NCBI GenBank assembly: GCA_032622095.1
Contig: CP136061.1
Location: 256,962,077 to 257,026,076, forward strand
Direction: 5' to 3'
Length of the DNA stretch: 64,000 nt
Origin: Siphonodentalium dalli
Taxonomy: Eukaryota; Mollusca; Scaphopoda; Gadilida; Siphonodentaliidae
Part shown: positions 10,979 through 25,900 of the stretch, one piece after another
How positions within the stretch are numbered: the stretch's first letter is position 1
How the letters are laid out: each line of letters starts with the position of its first letter
The notes under the pieces: generated by a model
What the model was told of the DNA's origin: nothing
Seen by the model: only the letters and a program-made list of their open reading frames with translations
The model's database searches: none
Position numbers and translations under genes: made by a program

Positions 10979-13900
10979 GTTATATAAGTATGCATTGTGA
11001 TTTCTTCCTAGATGTATATTCAAGTCGGAAAGTAAAGTAAACGCTAATTATAATATACATGGTAGCTATTAAATTTTGGCACAGCTTCATGTTATATGTA
11101 CTTGTCTTCGAGAAATGCCGAGCATTGTCCTGTATACATGTCTGGGACCATATAACGCACAAGGCGCCGATTTTATAAGCTGCATAGTATCTGAGACGGT
11201 GCATATGTTTTTGTTCAGTGTTTTCACTGTAAAGACTCACAATTTGTTTCTCTTTGCAGCATCCATATTACGTTTACAATGCCAGCATTGGACATCCGAA
11301 TGACATCGCTATGATGAAGCTTTCGGATCCCGTCGAATTGACGAACGGCGTTGGGTCTATCTGTCTACCCCAAGAAGGACAGATGTTTGTCGGAAGCGAA
11401 TGCTACATCACTGGATTCGGGGAAACCAGAGGTTTGTCCCAAATCCATGATTCAGGAACGGCTGTAGGAACAGTAACCTATGACACTAATGTAATCTCTA
11501 ACCCGTCGCCCAGACGTTCAGGACCAGTAACAATACGTCACTAATGTAATCTCTAACCCGTCGCTTCAGACATTCAGGACCAGTAACCTACGTCACTAAT
11601 GTAATCTATAACCCGTCACTTCAGACGTTCAGGACCAGTAACACTACGTTACTAATGTAATACCTAACCCGTTGCTTCAGACGTTCAGGACCAGTAACAC
11701 TACGTCATTAATGTAATATATATAACCCGTCGCTTCAGACGTTCAGGACCAGTAACACTACGTCACTAATGTAATATGTAACCCGTCGCTTCATACGTTC
11801 AGGACCAATAACACTACGTCACTAGTGTAATCTCTAAGTCGTCGCTTCAGATGTTCAGGACCAGTAACACTTCGTCACTAATGTAATTTCTAACCCGTCG
11901 CTTCAGACGTCAAGGACCAGTAACCTACGTCACTAATGTAATCTCTAACCCGTCGCTTCAGACGTTCAGGACCAGTAACCTACGTCACTAATGTAATATC
12001 TAAACCGTCACTTCAGACGTTCAGGACCATTAACACTACGTCACTAATGTAATATCTAACCCGTCGCTTCTGACGTTCAGGACCAGTAACACTACGTCAC
12101 CAAAGTAATCTCTAACCCAAAGCGGTTTTGATTTTAAATTTGTTTAACACACATTGATAAAAATTTTGTCTGACGAGACTGGAGTTGTGAACATTCACAA
12201 AGCACATTCAATATCAGTTAATGCTAAAAACTAATATTTATAACTGAGCTTTACAAGTAACATAGTTATTGATTGTGTCCATATTTTGAACATCAAACAC
12301 ACATGAACCATGCCATAGGTGTTCGTATAATGCACATAATCCATTCCAATCGTAAGTACAATAAGTGAACGTTCAGACGACCACGATTCAATCGTAAGTG
12401 GAAAAATCTATTTGGTCGTATATTATGATATCGTAGGTTGTTCCTAAAGCATGTGATTGACTACCCTACGGTCATTTCCAGCTACGATTTTTACGTCACA
12501 CAACTGCGATTACCTCGCAAGTGGAGGTAACCAAGGATACGCTACGATTTCACGTCTAAAATCAAACAGTACTTGATATAATTTTTGTACCTACGATTTT
12601 GACGTGAGCATGCGCTGTCCAAATATCGGTTACTTCCTACGACGGAAATCTTTCCGCCTACGATTGTATCGTGGTCGTCTGAACGTTCACTAACTTCTGC
12701 AACAAATATCTAGGTCAGCCACTTCATGTGTGCCAGATAGCAACTCCCACAAACGTCTGAAGTGCCGGGTTAGATATTACGTAGAGTGACGTAGATTGCT
12801 GAACGTCTGAAGCGACGGTTTATAGATTAAATTAGTTATTCCTGGCCATGTTATTTATTATAACGTTTGGCGGGGGATATATACATTGGGTTCCGCATGA
12901 AATAACTCGGGAGCTCTCTGTGTATCCCAGTCAGCATATGTCTTGTTTTAATAATATATGATACGGGTGTGGTATGTTACTATTTTGATATCAATGGGTC
13001 CAGGTATGGTGAGAGAACGCTTCTGATAAGTGGCACATATAGTTTGCACAATTGGGCACACATATAGTTTGTACAATTGGGCAATGGATATCCATTTGGA
13101 ACTGGCGATGACTGCATCTCGGTTATCATAGCGCTCATGTTTGAATTATCACGAGGCAGCATCCTGTGGGGGACAATATCTGCATGCAACATGTTTTTTC
13201 CATTCATTTCATTTGATCCATGGACACCACTACTTAATTCCTTCTGTATGTCCATGTACCCTAATTTGTTTTGTTCAGGAAAAGCAAATCCTTTGGATCC
13301 TAGTATATCTATTGGGTTAAAGTTTAGTCTTACCCAGTTTATTCTTTTTCGAGCATGATGGTTTGGGGAAAGGATAATCCCACGTTTTGTTATTTTGATT
13401 GGATTTTGACAGGCGGTGAGCCATGTTGTAGGAAGCTGAATACTATATCCACTGGTGGCATAAGTAATATCATGCTGACATTGATGACGTCACCAGAGGG
13501 CAAAATATCACGCAACGGCGATGAAAACACAAGTATAATAGTCTGGGGGCTGGCAGGGTAGCCCTGCGACTCCCCACCGGGACTTAACTCTTTCACCCCA
13601 CTCATTGTCTTCCTTGTTATGTCCCTCAACTTGTAAACGATGTTCACATGAACAAAGGTGGCCGTGTAGACAGTACTAGACACCAGCCAAGATGACATCC
13701 AACATGGCCGCCATTTTCAGACTTGGCAATAAGTCAGTTACGGCAAATGTTTATAGAACGAACATCTTGTCAAATGTATAAAAGTGTATACATTTTTGTG
13801 AAGCTAAGACAAAATATTGAACTTCCTACCCATGATGGCCCCCAAAATGGCCACCGTAAGTGGGCAATTTGACTATTTTTCACTAATATTATCTAGATCC

Positions 13901-16900
13901 GTTTCTGCTGACTGGTAGCGAATTGTGACGGAATGTGGCTACCCTTGTACATTGGCATACACCTCTATCAACTTAATACAGGGTGAATGTCACGACGGCA
14001 GCTAGATCCAATTCTAGTTTGCTATATTTACTCTGACAGTACTTTCAAGGTGTTGTATGTGAATTATGATTTGAATAGTGTGTTCCTACTGGATACAAAA
14101 GACCATAGTTGAACTGATTATCTGAACATTTCCAAACCCGTCAATGAGTATGTATTAAAGAAAGTGTTGAATGAAATTAAGACAGCGATTCCAAGTGCAG
14201 TATTGTGGAAGACCGATGCCTATCACGCGGAAAAGGCGTCTTGGGCGAGTAAGGCGTCTACGGTGATTATTCGTGTATTTCCGTTGCGACTCGGGTATTT
14301 TTGTTATTCGCGTGTTTTTGTTTAAAATGACTGCATGGTGCAGAGATGCACAAACATTGTCCGAAACTGACCTTGACAGCAACTTTTCAGCTGTCAGTGT
14401 GAACTCCGTTCTTCGTCGTCATTGTAACTGTCGGAATTAGCCGGACAACCCCAGACGAATCGCGCAGTTCAGCAACACCAAATATAGGACATGTAGTGAC
14501 GTAATTCTGCGGCAGCGTTCTCCGCTAATTGTGCTATGCATTGCGTTGTACCTCATCTGCAAACAGCCATTATTCTAATTGATCAAATACGCGCTCGACG
14601 CGCGTACCGCAAGCCGATTGAAAGGGCCTTCAGTTAGAAGAACCTTGAGTTGTATGTAGGCGTATGCATGCTTACATTCTTGTTGAATGGTTTAAACATA
14701 TTTGTTCCCACATATGCATACAAATACATACATTCGGCTTTACGTGTATAATGGTATACGTTGTTGTTGTTGTTGATAGTCTCTCCCAACTTGTTCGAAA
14801 TGATATAAATCGAAACTATCTGGTTCCGCTAAAATATAGTGTGTTAATCCTTAACATAGATAATATGAAAAGGCAGTGGCTAATTTCTTAATGCGTTTTG
14901 ACTGTAAAGTTGTCACCTATGCTCATAATTATTATTTGCATTATATATCTGTTTTCATAATAGTCATCTGCTTTTGAAATTCGTATGTTCTCATCCTTGG
15001 GTGTGTCTCTTATAACGTTTTGACAGCTTTGAACATTTCTTCATTATTGGAATTCGTATGTTCCCATCAAGTTGAATGTGTCTCTTATACCGTTTTGGAC
15101 AGCCTTGAACATTTCTTCATTATTGGAATTCGTATGTTCCCATCAAGTTGAATGTGTCTCTTATAACGTTTTGGACAGCTTTGAACATTTCTTCATTATT
15201 GGAATTCGTATGTTCCCATCAAGTTGAATGTGTCTCTTATACCGTTTTGGACAGCCTTGAACATTTCTTCATTATTGGAATTCGTATGTTCCCATCCTTG
15301 GTTGTGTCTCTTATAACGTTTTGACAGCTTTGAACATTTCTTCATAATTGGAATTCGTATGTTCCCATCAAGTTGAATGTGTCTCTTATACCGTTTTGGA
15401 CAGCCTTGAACATTTCTTCATTTTTTATTGGAATTCGTATGTTCCCATCAAGTTGAATGTGTCTCTTATAACGTTTGGGATAGACTTGAACATTTCTTCA
15501 TTCGTATGTTCTCACCCTTGGATGTGTCTCTTATAACGTTTTGAACATGTCTTCATTATTGGAATTTGATCAGCTTGCATCGATCTCCAAAAAGTAAAGA
15601 TTTTACTGAATAATTATTGAATTATAATAGCTTGTTCTGCAAATTTATTCTTGGAATAATATGCAATTGAGAAAACAATTGCTGAATGACATTCCATTTT
15701 GATATCTATATAATTGCTAAATGACATTCCATTTTGATATTTATATGATTACTGAATGACATTCTATTTTGATGTTAACAGGTACCGGGGATCCCACTAT
15801 CTTGAACGAGCTGAAGATTGATGTGATACCGAATGAGATGTGTCGTCAGTATTGGAAGATCTCAGCGCCTATCGGTGACACACATATATGCGTCGGGGAC
15901 GGGACAACTGGTCCATGCACGGTACTGTCTAAAAACAATCTATGTACTGTACATCATAAATATGAGGTGGGAGGGGTATAATGTACATCATAACTATGAG
16001 ATGGGGAGGGGTAATGTGCATCATAACCATATATTTAAGAATTTACAAACAATATTCATCCTATGGACTACGATAACATTTAACGATATTTGTGAGGAAC
16101 TACTCATTCAATGAACTACGTTAACCCTTTACCCAACAAACCGGCCAAAAACGGCCAAAAACGGCCAAATAAAGCTGCAACAGCCTAAACTATCTTGGGT
16201 CTGTCTCAATAAAACCATACAAATATGGATATCATTGGAACCGGCTCATTGACCACATTGTGATGGTTACAGTTATGCCCTGTGCCAATGCATTATCTTA
16301 TATATGCGAGTAGACCATAGGTCGCCTCGCATATATAAGAGAATGCATTGGCCTAATAAAAATCTTTTTTTAACACTTTTACCATTTTTTCTTACATTCT
16401 TTAACAATTTTATAATTTTTAATGTGTTAAGCCAATGCATTCTCTTAGATATGCGAGGCGACCTATGGTCGACTCGCATGTATAAGAGAATGCATTGGCA
16501 CAGGGCCGTTCTGTTGGGTAAAGGGTTAACCTTGATCTACATGGGTGTGTAACTACTCTCTATACTTAATAAATACATGTATATGCCTTATACTGTTATC
16601 GCGTGATTACAAATTTAGGGATCTACTAAAAGACGGGACGGGACGCTTTTCCGGGACGGGACGGAACGATTTGTCTAAAAGACGGGACGGGACGGAACGA
16701 ATATTTAAAAGTCATTTTATTCGGAAATGAAAGAGTTTAGAGCCACACACATGGTCTCAAATTGTTTATTGGTATCTACTCTATACGAATGTGATGCTTT
16801 CCCGATAAAATTGAGCGTATGCTGAACGGTGAGCGTTCGAATAACGAAGCGTCGAAATTAGGGAAATTTATCACTTCTGGGACGATAATCTAAACACTAA

Positions 16901-19900
16901 AAGTCATATTTCGTTTACATTTTCATGTTTGGGTGACGGATTATTGCAGAAAATGTTTGTCTAATATATACTAAATAGTAAAATAGAAGTTTGAACTTGT
17001 TTTCTGCTGATAAAAGTAGTGTTTTTATCGACGGGGGATGACATCCGCATTCTTGAAAAATCTCCATTCCGCCGAACGAAAATCTTCGAAAATCTTAACA
17101 GAAAAACTAGCATTATGTTCACATTTTCATGTTTGGGTGACGGATTTTTGCAGAAAATGCTAGTCTAATATATACTAAATAGTAAAATAGAAGTTTGAAC
17201 TTGTTTTCTGATGGTAAAAGTAGTGTTTTTATCGACGGGACGATGACACCTCCATTCTTGAAAAATCTCCATTCCGCCGAACGAAAATCTTCGAAAATCT
17301 TAACAGAAAAACTAGCATTATGTTCACATTTTCATGTTTGGGTGACGGATTTTTGCAGAAAATGTTAGTCTAATATATACTAAATAGTAAAATAGAAGTT
17401 TGAACTTGTTTTCTGATGGTAAAAGTAGTGTTTTTATCGACGGGACGATGACATCCGCATTCTTGAAAAATCTGCATTCCGCCGAACGAAAATCGTCGAA
17501 AATCTTAACAGAAAAACTAGCATTATGTTCACATTTTCATGTTTGGGTGACGGATTTTTGCAGAAAATGCTAGTCTAATATATACTAAATAGTAAAATAG
17601 AAGTTTGAACTTGTTTTCTGATGGTAAAAGTAGTGTTTTTATCGACGGGACGATGACACCTCCATTCTTGAAAAATCTCCATTCCGCCGAACGAAAATCT
17701 TCGAAAATCTTAACAGAAAAACTAGCATTATGTTCACATTTTCATGTTTGGGTGACGGATTTTTGCAGAAAATGCTAGTCTAATATATACTAAATAGTAA
17801 AATAGAAGTTTGAACTTGTTTTCTGATGGTAAAAGTAGTGTTTTTGTCGACGGGACGTTGACACCTCCATTCTTGAAAAATCTCCAATCCGCCGAACGAA
17901 AATCTTAACAGAAAAACTAGTATTATGTTCACATTTTCATGTTTGGGTGACGGATTTTTGCAGAAAATGCTAGTCTAATATATAGTAAATAGTAAAATAG
18001 AAGTTTGAACTTGTTTTCTGATGATAAAAGTAGTGTTTTTGTCGACGGGACGTTGACACCTCCATTCTTGAAAAATCTGCATTCCGCCGAACGAAAATCT
18101 TCGAAAATCTTAACAGAAAAACTAGCATTATGTTCACATTTTCATGTTTGGGTGACGGATTTTTGCAGAAAATGCTAGTCTAATATATACTAAATAGTAA
18201 AATAGAAGTTTGAACTTGTTTTCTGATGGTAAAAGTAGTGTTTTTATCGACGGGACGATGACACCTCCATTCTTGAAAAATCTCCATTCCGCCGAACGAA
18301 AATCTTCGAAAATCTTAACAGAAAAACTAGCATTATGTTCACATTTTCATGTTTGGGTGACGGATTTTTGCAGAAAATGTTAGTCTAATATATACTAAAT
18401 AGTAAAATAGAAGTTTGAACTTGTTTTCTGATGGTAAAAGTAGTGTTTTTATCGACGGGACGATGACATCCGCATTCTTGAAAAATCTGCATTCCGCCGA
18501 ACGAAAATCGTCGAAAATCTTAACAGAAAAACTAGCATTATGTTCACATTTTCATGTTTGGGTGACGGATTTTTGCAGAAAATGCTAGTCTAATATATAC
18601 TAAATAGTAAAATAGAAGTTTGAACTTGTTTTCTGATGGTAAAAGTAGTGTTTTTATCGACGGGACGATGACACCTCCATTCTTGAAAAATCTCCATTCC
18701 GCCGAACGAAAATCTTCGAAAATCTTAACAGAAAAACTAGCATTATGTTCACATTTTCATGTTTGGGTGACGGATTTTTGCAGAAAATGCTAGTCTAATA
18801 TATACTAAATAGTAAAATAGAAGTTTGAACTTGTTTTCTGATGGTAAAAGTAGTGTTTTTGTCGACGGGACGTTGACACCTCCATTCTTGAAAAATCTCC
18901 AATCCGCCGAACGAAAATCTTAACAGAAAAACTAGTATTATGTTCACATTTTCATGTTTGGGTGACGGATTTTTGCAGAAAATGCGAGTCTAATATATAG
19001 TAAATAGTAAAATAGAAGTTTGAACTTGTTTTCTGATGATAAAAGTAGTGTTTTTGTCGACGGGACGTTGACACCTCCATTCTTGAAAAATCTGCATTCC
19101 GCCGAACGAAAATCTTCGAAAATCTTAACAGAAAAACTAGCATTATGTTCACATTTTCATGTTTGGGTGACGGATTTTTGCAGAAAATGCTAGTCTAATA
19201 TATACTAAATAGTAAAATAGAAGTTTGAACTTGTTTTCTGATGGTAAAAGTAGTGTTTTTATCGACGGGACGATGACACCTCCATTCTTGAAAAATCTCC
19301 ATTCCGCCGAACGAAAATCTTCGAAAATCTTAACAGAAAAACTAGCATTATGTTCACATTTTCATGTTTGGGTGACGGATTTTTGCAGAAAATGCTAGTC
19401 TAATATATACTAAATAGTAAAATAGAAGTTTGAACTTGTTTTCTGATGGTAAAAGTAGTGTTTTTGTCGACGGGACGTTGACACCTCCATTCTTGAAAAA
19501 TCTCCAATCCGCCGAACGAAAATCTTAACAGAAAAACTAGTATTATGTTCACATTTTCATGTTTGGGTGACGGATTTTTGCAGAAAATGCTAGTCTAATA
19601 TATAGTAAATAGTAAAATAGAAGTTTGAACTTGTTTTCTGATGATAAAAGTAGTGTTTTTGTCGACGGGACGTTGACACCTCCATTCTTGAAAAATCTGC
19701 ATTCCGCCGAACGAAAATCTTCGAAAATCTTAACAGAAAAACTAGCATTATGTTCACATTTTCATGTTTGGGTGACGGATTTTTGCAGAAAATGCTAGTC
19801 TAATATATACTAAATAGTAAAATAGAAGTTTGAACTTGTTTTCTGATGGTAAAAGTAGTGTTTTTATCGACGGGACGATGACACCTCCATTCTTGAAAAA

Positions 19901-22900
19901 TCTCCATTCCGCCGAACGAAAATCTTCGAAAATCTTAACAGAAAAACTAGCATTATGTTCACATTTTCATGTTTGGGTGACGGATTTTTGCAGAAAATGC
20001 TAGTCTAATATATACTAAATAGTAAAATAGAAGTTTGAACTTGTTTTCTGATGGTAAAAGTAGTGTTTTTATCGACGGGACGATGACACCTCCATTCTTG
20101 AAAAATCTCCATTCCGCCGAACGAAAATCTTCGAAAATCTTAACAGAAAAACTAGCATTATGTTCACATTTTCATGTTTGGGTGACGGATTTTTGCAGAA
20201 AATGCTAGTCTAATATATACTAAATAGTAAAATAGAAGTTTGAACTTGTTTTCTGATGGTAAAAGTAGTGTTTTTGTCGACGGGACGTTGACACCTCCAT
20301 TCTTGAAAAATCTCCAATCCGCCGAACGAAAATCTTAAAAGAAAAACTAGTATTATGTTCACATTTTCATGTTTGGGTGACGGATTTTTGCAGAAAATGC
20401 TAGTCTAATATATAGTAAATAGTAAAATAGAAGTTTGAACTTGTTTTCTGCTGATAAAAGTAGTGTTTTTGTCGACGGGACGTTGACACCTCCATTCTTG
20501 AAAAATCTGCATTCCGCCGAACGAAAATCTTCGAAAATCTTAACAGAAAAACTAGCATTATGTTCACATTTTCATGTTTGGGTGACGGATTTTTGCAGAA
20601 AATGCTAGTCTAATATATACTAAATAGTAAAATAGAAGTTTGAACTTGTTTTCTGATGGTAAAAGTAGTGTTTTTATCGACGGGACGATGACACCTCCAT
20701 TCTTGAAAAATCAGCATTCCGCCGAACGAAAATCGTCGAAAATCTTAACCGAAAAACTAGCATTATGTTCACATTTTCATGTTTGGGTGACGGATTTTTG
20801 CAGAAAATGCTAGTCTACCGGAAGTTGCAAATATAACATTTTTTCACAAATATCTTCTAGATCAATTCATGCTGTTTGGAACTGGTTGAGTAATGCAACT
20901 TTATTTTGTGTTTTGTATATTAACTGATCATTGGAGCAACGAAATATGCAATTATTGGGATCCTAACCCCTTCCGATCCCTCAAATTCGATTTTACAGAA
21001 TGCGGTATAAAATTTCACAAAAAATCACAATTGGGATTCTAGTCATATTTCAACAAGAAATGAACAGAAGTTTGTAATGTAAGTGAGGCATATCATTAAC
21101 TATTTAATATTCCAAATCACTGGAACCAAAATGCTTACTTTGGCTCAAAATGGCTGCCAATATGGCCGCCAAAATATGGAAAATGGCAAATATTACACCA
21201 GCGTGTCCTCCAATCGCTTACAAGTTGTGGTTGATGTATAAAATTGGCTATTCTGCATTCTATACATTGAATTCTAACATGTTTGATGCACCATGGTTAA
21301 TTGTTACTATTGTCACCCCTGACATCGTCGAAAATATTGGATTTTTCTCTCAAAAACTTGACATAAACATTGGCAAAAATTCACTTTTCAGGTTTGGACC
21401 ATTTTTTCAGGTAAAATATAACTATCTTTGGATTGAAAGGTGTTTATTGTTTTGGTCTATTTTAAATGTGTCACACTACAGTGTTTATAGACTGAATTGC
21501 TCAAGATGGCTTCCAAAATGGCAACCAAATTTGTAGAATGTAAATTTTTTACATATATCCCGAACATTCTCTGCGTTATCCGAAAAGGTAGCATATTGTG
21601 ACTCACTTGGTTATTATACATGTTAGTTAATTAACTGACAACTACATGTTCTATTCTGGTTGTCTCAGTTCCGTATGGAGCATGACAAATTCATTTTAAA
21701 GTATGCAATTTTGCTGAGAACCTCTTTTGTAATTTTGGCCACATTTATTGAAAGGAAATGGGCAGAACTTTGATACAGAACTGAGATGGATCACAATCTT
21801 TGGCTATTCTGGTCCATTATGATAAAAAAAAATGTCAACATGATACAGTGTGGATGCCAATGTCATAGCCAGGGAGTTACTCTATGATCATATGTGAGGT
21901 GAATAGGTATACATGGAGTTATTGTATGTCATGACTGATGTGAGTAGGTATACAATGAGTGGATATATGGTTATTAGTGGGTTGTCCATGGTAAAATGCA
22001 TGGAATACCTGGAGTAAGCTGGGTGTACATTATCGAGGGTGTGGGTGTACAAGGAGTGCCCGTGTGGTGATGGTGGGATGTATATTTATATATCTCGTGG
22101 ATGTATTATCATTTGTGGGTGTATAAGGCTTAGCTGTATTATTATGGATGGCGTGTATGATTATGCAGTGAATTGCTGAATTGTCATGTGTGAGGTGTAT
22201 ATGCAAGTATGGAGTGTTTGAGTGGTCGTGTGTGCGGGATTTTTGTATATCTGGAAGGGCTGAATGGCCGTTAGTGAGGTTTACATGTATACCTGGAGTG
22301 AATCTATAGTCTAGGGTGAGCTGCATAATGTATATCGAGTGGTTATATGACTATATGTGTCAAATAGGTATACACGTAGTGACTGTGTGGTTAATAGTGA
22401 GATGAGAACATGTAGGTATACAAGTAGTGACTGTATTGTCACAAATGTAATGAACATATATACAGGGGTGACTAAATGGTCATGTGTCAGGCATATGAGT
22501 ATACCTGGTGCTCCTGTTTTGTGACTCGTGGTGGCGGTATGGTCATGTGTAGGTTATACCAGTATACACACGTGTTGCTTTATTCATTACGTGTACATCT
22601 GCTTTAAACTGCATACCCCGGATTATAGAAGAGAGTCGGGGTCCCAACCTCACTAAATTAATTAAGCCAATATAACCAGCAAATTACCCATATATCACGT
22701 TTTGACATGACTCTTGTAAAAGTAGACATTTGTAAGACTTGCTACATCAGTTGTTTGATGTTCTAAACTTGTTTAAATTGAATTAAATAAAATAAAATAA
22801 TTTTGTTTAAATCGTATAAAATATATAAATCACATGCATGTTCATTGAATTTCCTCATCGTGTGGTCATATGTTCTGTTTATGAGGTAATCTAACTACCA

Positions 22901-25900
22901 TGCACATTGAGATATTCATTATAAATAGAGAAGTTAAGGTAATAGCGTGTAACGTGAACATCAATGTATGAGAGTAGTCCTGTCTGGTGCATCGAAACTT
23001 CATGCAGCTTTGTTTGAGGTTGCATATCGATATTCATGTCTATATGATATTCATTATAAATAGAGAGGTTAAGGTAATAACCTGTAACGTGAAGTTACGG
23101 AGTTATTTCTGATGTTTGTAAAGGAATTGTTCATTAATTTTTATAGCGTTTCTTCGCCACATATCAACAGGTAAATATACAATTTTCCGAGATGATGTAA
23201 GGCACCTGAGTGAAGTTTGTAAGTTTGCATTATCCTGACAAAGTTCCTTTACAAAATATCAAGATTAAGCATGACAAATAAACAGCATTCGTTTAAATGC
23301 ATTGCAGGGTATGGATAAAGAGCGTTTGTCGATTTCATGCACAAGGACTTTAATAGAATATAGCCATCGGACAGGGGGACATTCCCTCTGTATAACTAGA
23401 TATTTCCCGAGCCCCCCCCCCCCTTCTGTAGAAGTTGTCGATATATTAAGAAACAAAAGACGGACTCTCAACCTCACTAAATTTACAGAGTGCATATGCT
23501 ATAGATAATATTCGATGAATCTGCCGAATTTATCACTTGAAACACTGGAATATTTCCACGCTGTGTGCAGAAGCTGGGAATTATTTTGATGCCATCGGAA
23601 AGGAGAACATTCCGTCTGTGTAACTTGATATTTCCCGAGCCCCTCCCTTCTGGATAAGTTGCCGAAATATTAAGAAACAAAAGTCGGGGTCCCAACCTCA
23701 CTAAATTTACTGAGTGCATCTGTTACAGAATATGTTTGTTGAATCTGCCGAATTTATTATTTGAAACGCTGAGATATTTCCACGCTGTGGGCAGAACCTG
23801 GGAATTAATTTTGATGCCATCGGAAAGGGGAACATTCCGTCTGTGTAACTTGATATTTCTCGAGCCCCTCCCTTCTGGATAAGTTGCCGAAATATTAAGA
23901 AACAAAAGTCGGGGTCCCAACCTCACTAAATTTACAGAGTGCATCTGTTATAGATAATATCCGATGAATCTGCTGAATTTATCACTTGAAACGCTGAGAT
24001 ATTTCCACGCTGTGGGAAGAACCTGGGAGTTATGTTGATGTCATCGGAAAGGGGAACATTCCCTCTGTATAACCAGATATTTCTCAAGCCCCTCCCTTCT
24101 GGATAAGTTGCCGATATATTAAGAAACAAAAGTTGGGGTCCCAATCTCACTAAATTTACAGAGTGCATCTATTACAGATTATGTTTGTTGAATCTGCCGA
24201 ATTTATTACTTGAAACGCTGAGATATTTCCACGCTGTGGGCAGAACCTGGGAATTAATTTTGATGCCATCGGAAAGGGGAACATTCCGTCTGTGTAACTT
24301 GATATTACCCGAGCCCCTCCCTTCTGGATAAGTTGCCGAAATATTAAGAAACAAAAGTCGGGGTCCCAACCTCACTAAATTTACAGAGTGCATCTGTTAT
24401 TATAGATAATATCCGATGAATCTGCTGAATTTATCACTTGAAACGCTGAGATATTTCCACGCTGTGGGAAGAACCTGATGGGAATTAATTTTGATGTCAT
24501 CGAAAAGGGGAACATTCCCTCTGTGTAAATAGATATTTCCCGGGGCCCTCCCTTCTGGATAAGTTGCTGAAATATTAAGAAACAAAAGTCGGGGTCCCAA
24601 CCTCACTAAATTACAGAGTGCGTCTGTTACAGATAATATCTGATGAATCTGCCGAATTTATCAATTGAACCGCTGGGATATTTCCACGCTGTGGGAAGAA
24701 CCTGGGAGTCAATTTTGATGTCATCGGAAAGGGGAACATTCCCTCTGTATAACTACATATTTCCCGAGCCCTTCCCTTCTGGATAAGTTGCCGAAATATT
24801 GAGAAACAAAAGTCGGGGTCCCAACCTCACTAAATTTAACATCAGAAATAACTCCGGTGCCCAACCTCACCTCGCAAAATGGTATATTTATCTATTAAAT
24901 TCTTGATATGCTTGTAAAGAAACGCTAACAAAATTAAGAAACAATTTCTTTACAATGATAGTCAGAAATCACTCGGGTATAACCTTTCACCTCTGTGGCA
25001 GACAGCGGCAATTAACATTGCTGGTATGTTTGATTCCCAATACACTCCCGAATACACTGTGTATTAGGGGATTATTGGCGCGGTATGGATGTTTATTGAT
25101 AGTGTATTGATAGTCTAGACTGACAGGGGTCATATATGGTCACATGTTGCTAATGACCGCAACATGCATGCATTGTTTATTTGTAGTTTATTGCAACTGA
25201 AGACTATGATACATTGTTGATTATACGACAATTATTGTTGTATATTACATGTATAGCCAATATATATGCTATTTAAAAGCTGTTAACCGTTTGCAAACTG
25301 CAATCATCATATCAGTTTAATTAGGCGTAAATGGGAATAAATTTTGATGCCATCGGAAAGGGAAACATTCCCTCTGTGTAAATAGATATTTCCCGAGCCC
25401 CTCCCTTCTGGATAAGTTGCCGAAATATTAAGAAACAAAAGTCGGGGTCCCAATTAACCTCACTAAATTACAGAGTGCATCTATTATAGATAATATCTGA
25501 TGAATCTTTCAAGAATGGAGGTGTCATCGTCCCGTCGATAAAAACACTACTTTTACCATCAGAAAACAAGTTCAAACTTCCATTTTACTATTTAGTATAT
25601 ATTAGACTAGCATTTTCTGCAAAAATCCGTCACCCAAACATGAAAATGTGAACATAATGCTAGTTTTTCTGTTAAGATTTTCGAAGATTTTCGTTCGGCG
25701 GAATGCAGATTTTTCAAGAATGCGGATGTCATCGTCCCGTCGATAAAAACACTACTTTTATCAGCAGAAAACAAGTTCAAACTTCTATTTTACTATTTAG
25801 TATATATTAGACTAGCATTTTCTGCAAAAATCCGTCACCCAAACATGAAAATGTGAACATAATGCTAGTTTTTCTGTTAAAATTTTCGAAGATTTTCGTT

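Larger units (their letters stand above)
11432..15781 (+). other. Protease intron 4 (4.35 kb)
   Basis: Donor GTTTGT, acceptor TTTTGATGTTAACAG. Filled by a 56-bp array, a MITE, an unexplained minus-strand open frame and a 76-bp array. 13500-14970 otherwise shows nothing recognisable. Confidence 0.85.

Noticed and set aside
21150-21536. 128-codon ATG frame in the foldback centre as a transposase
   Set aside because: No catalytic motif or zinc finger; it starts in a common ATGGCCGCCAA-type repeat.
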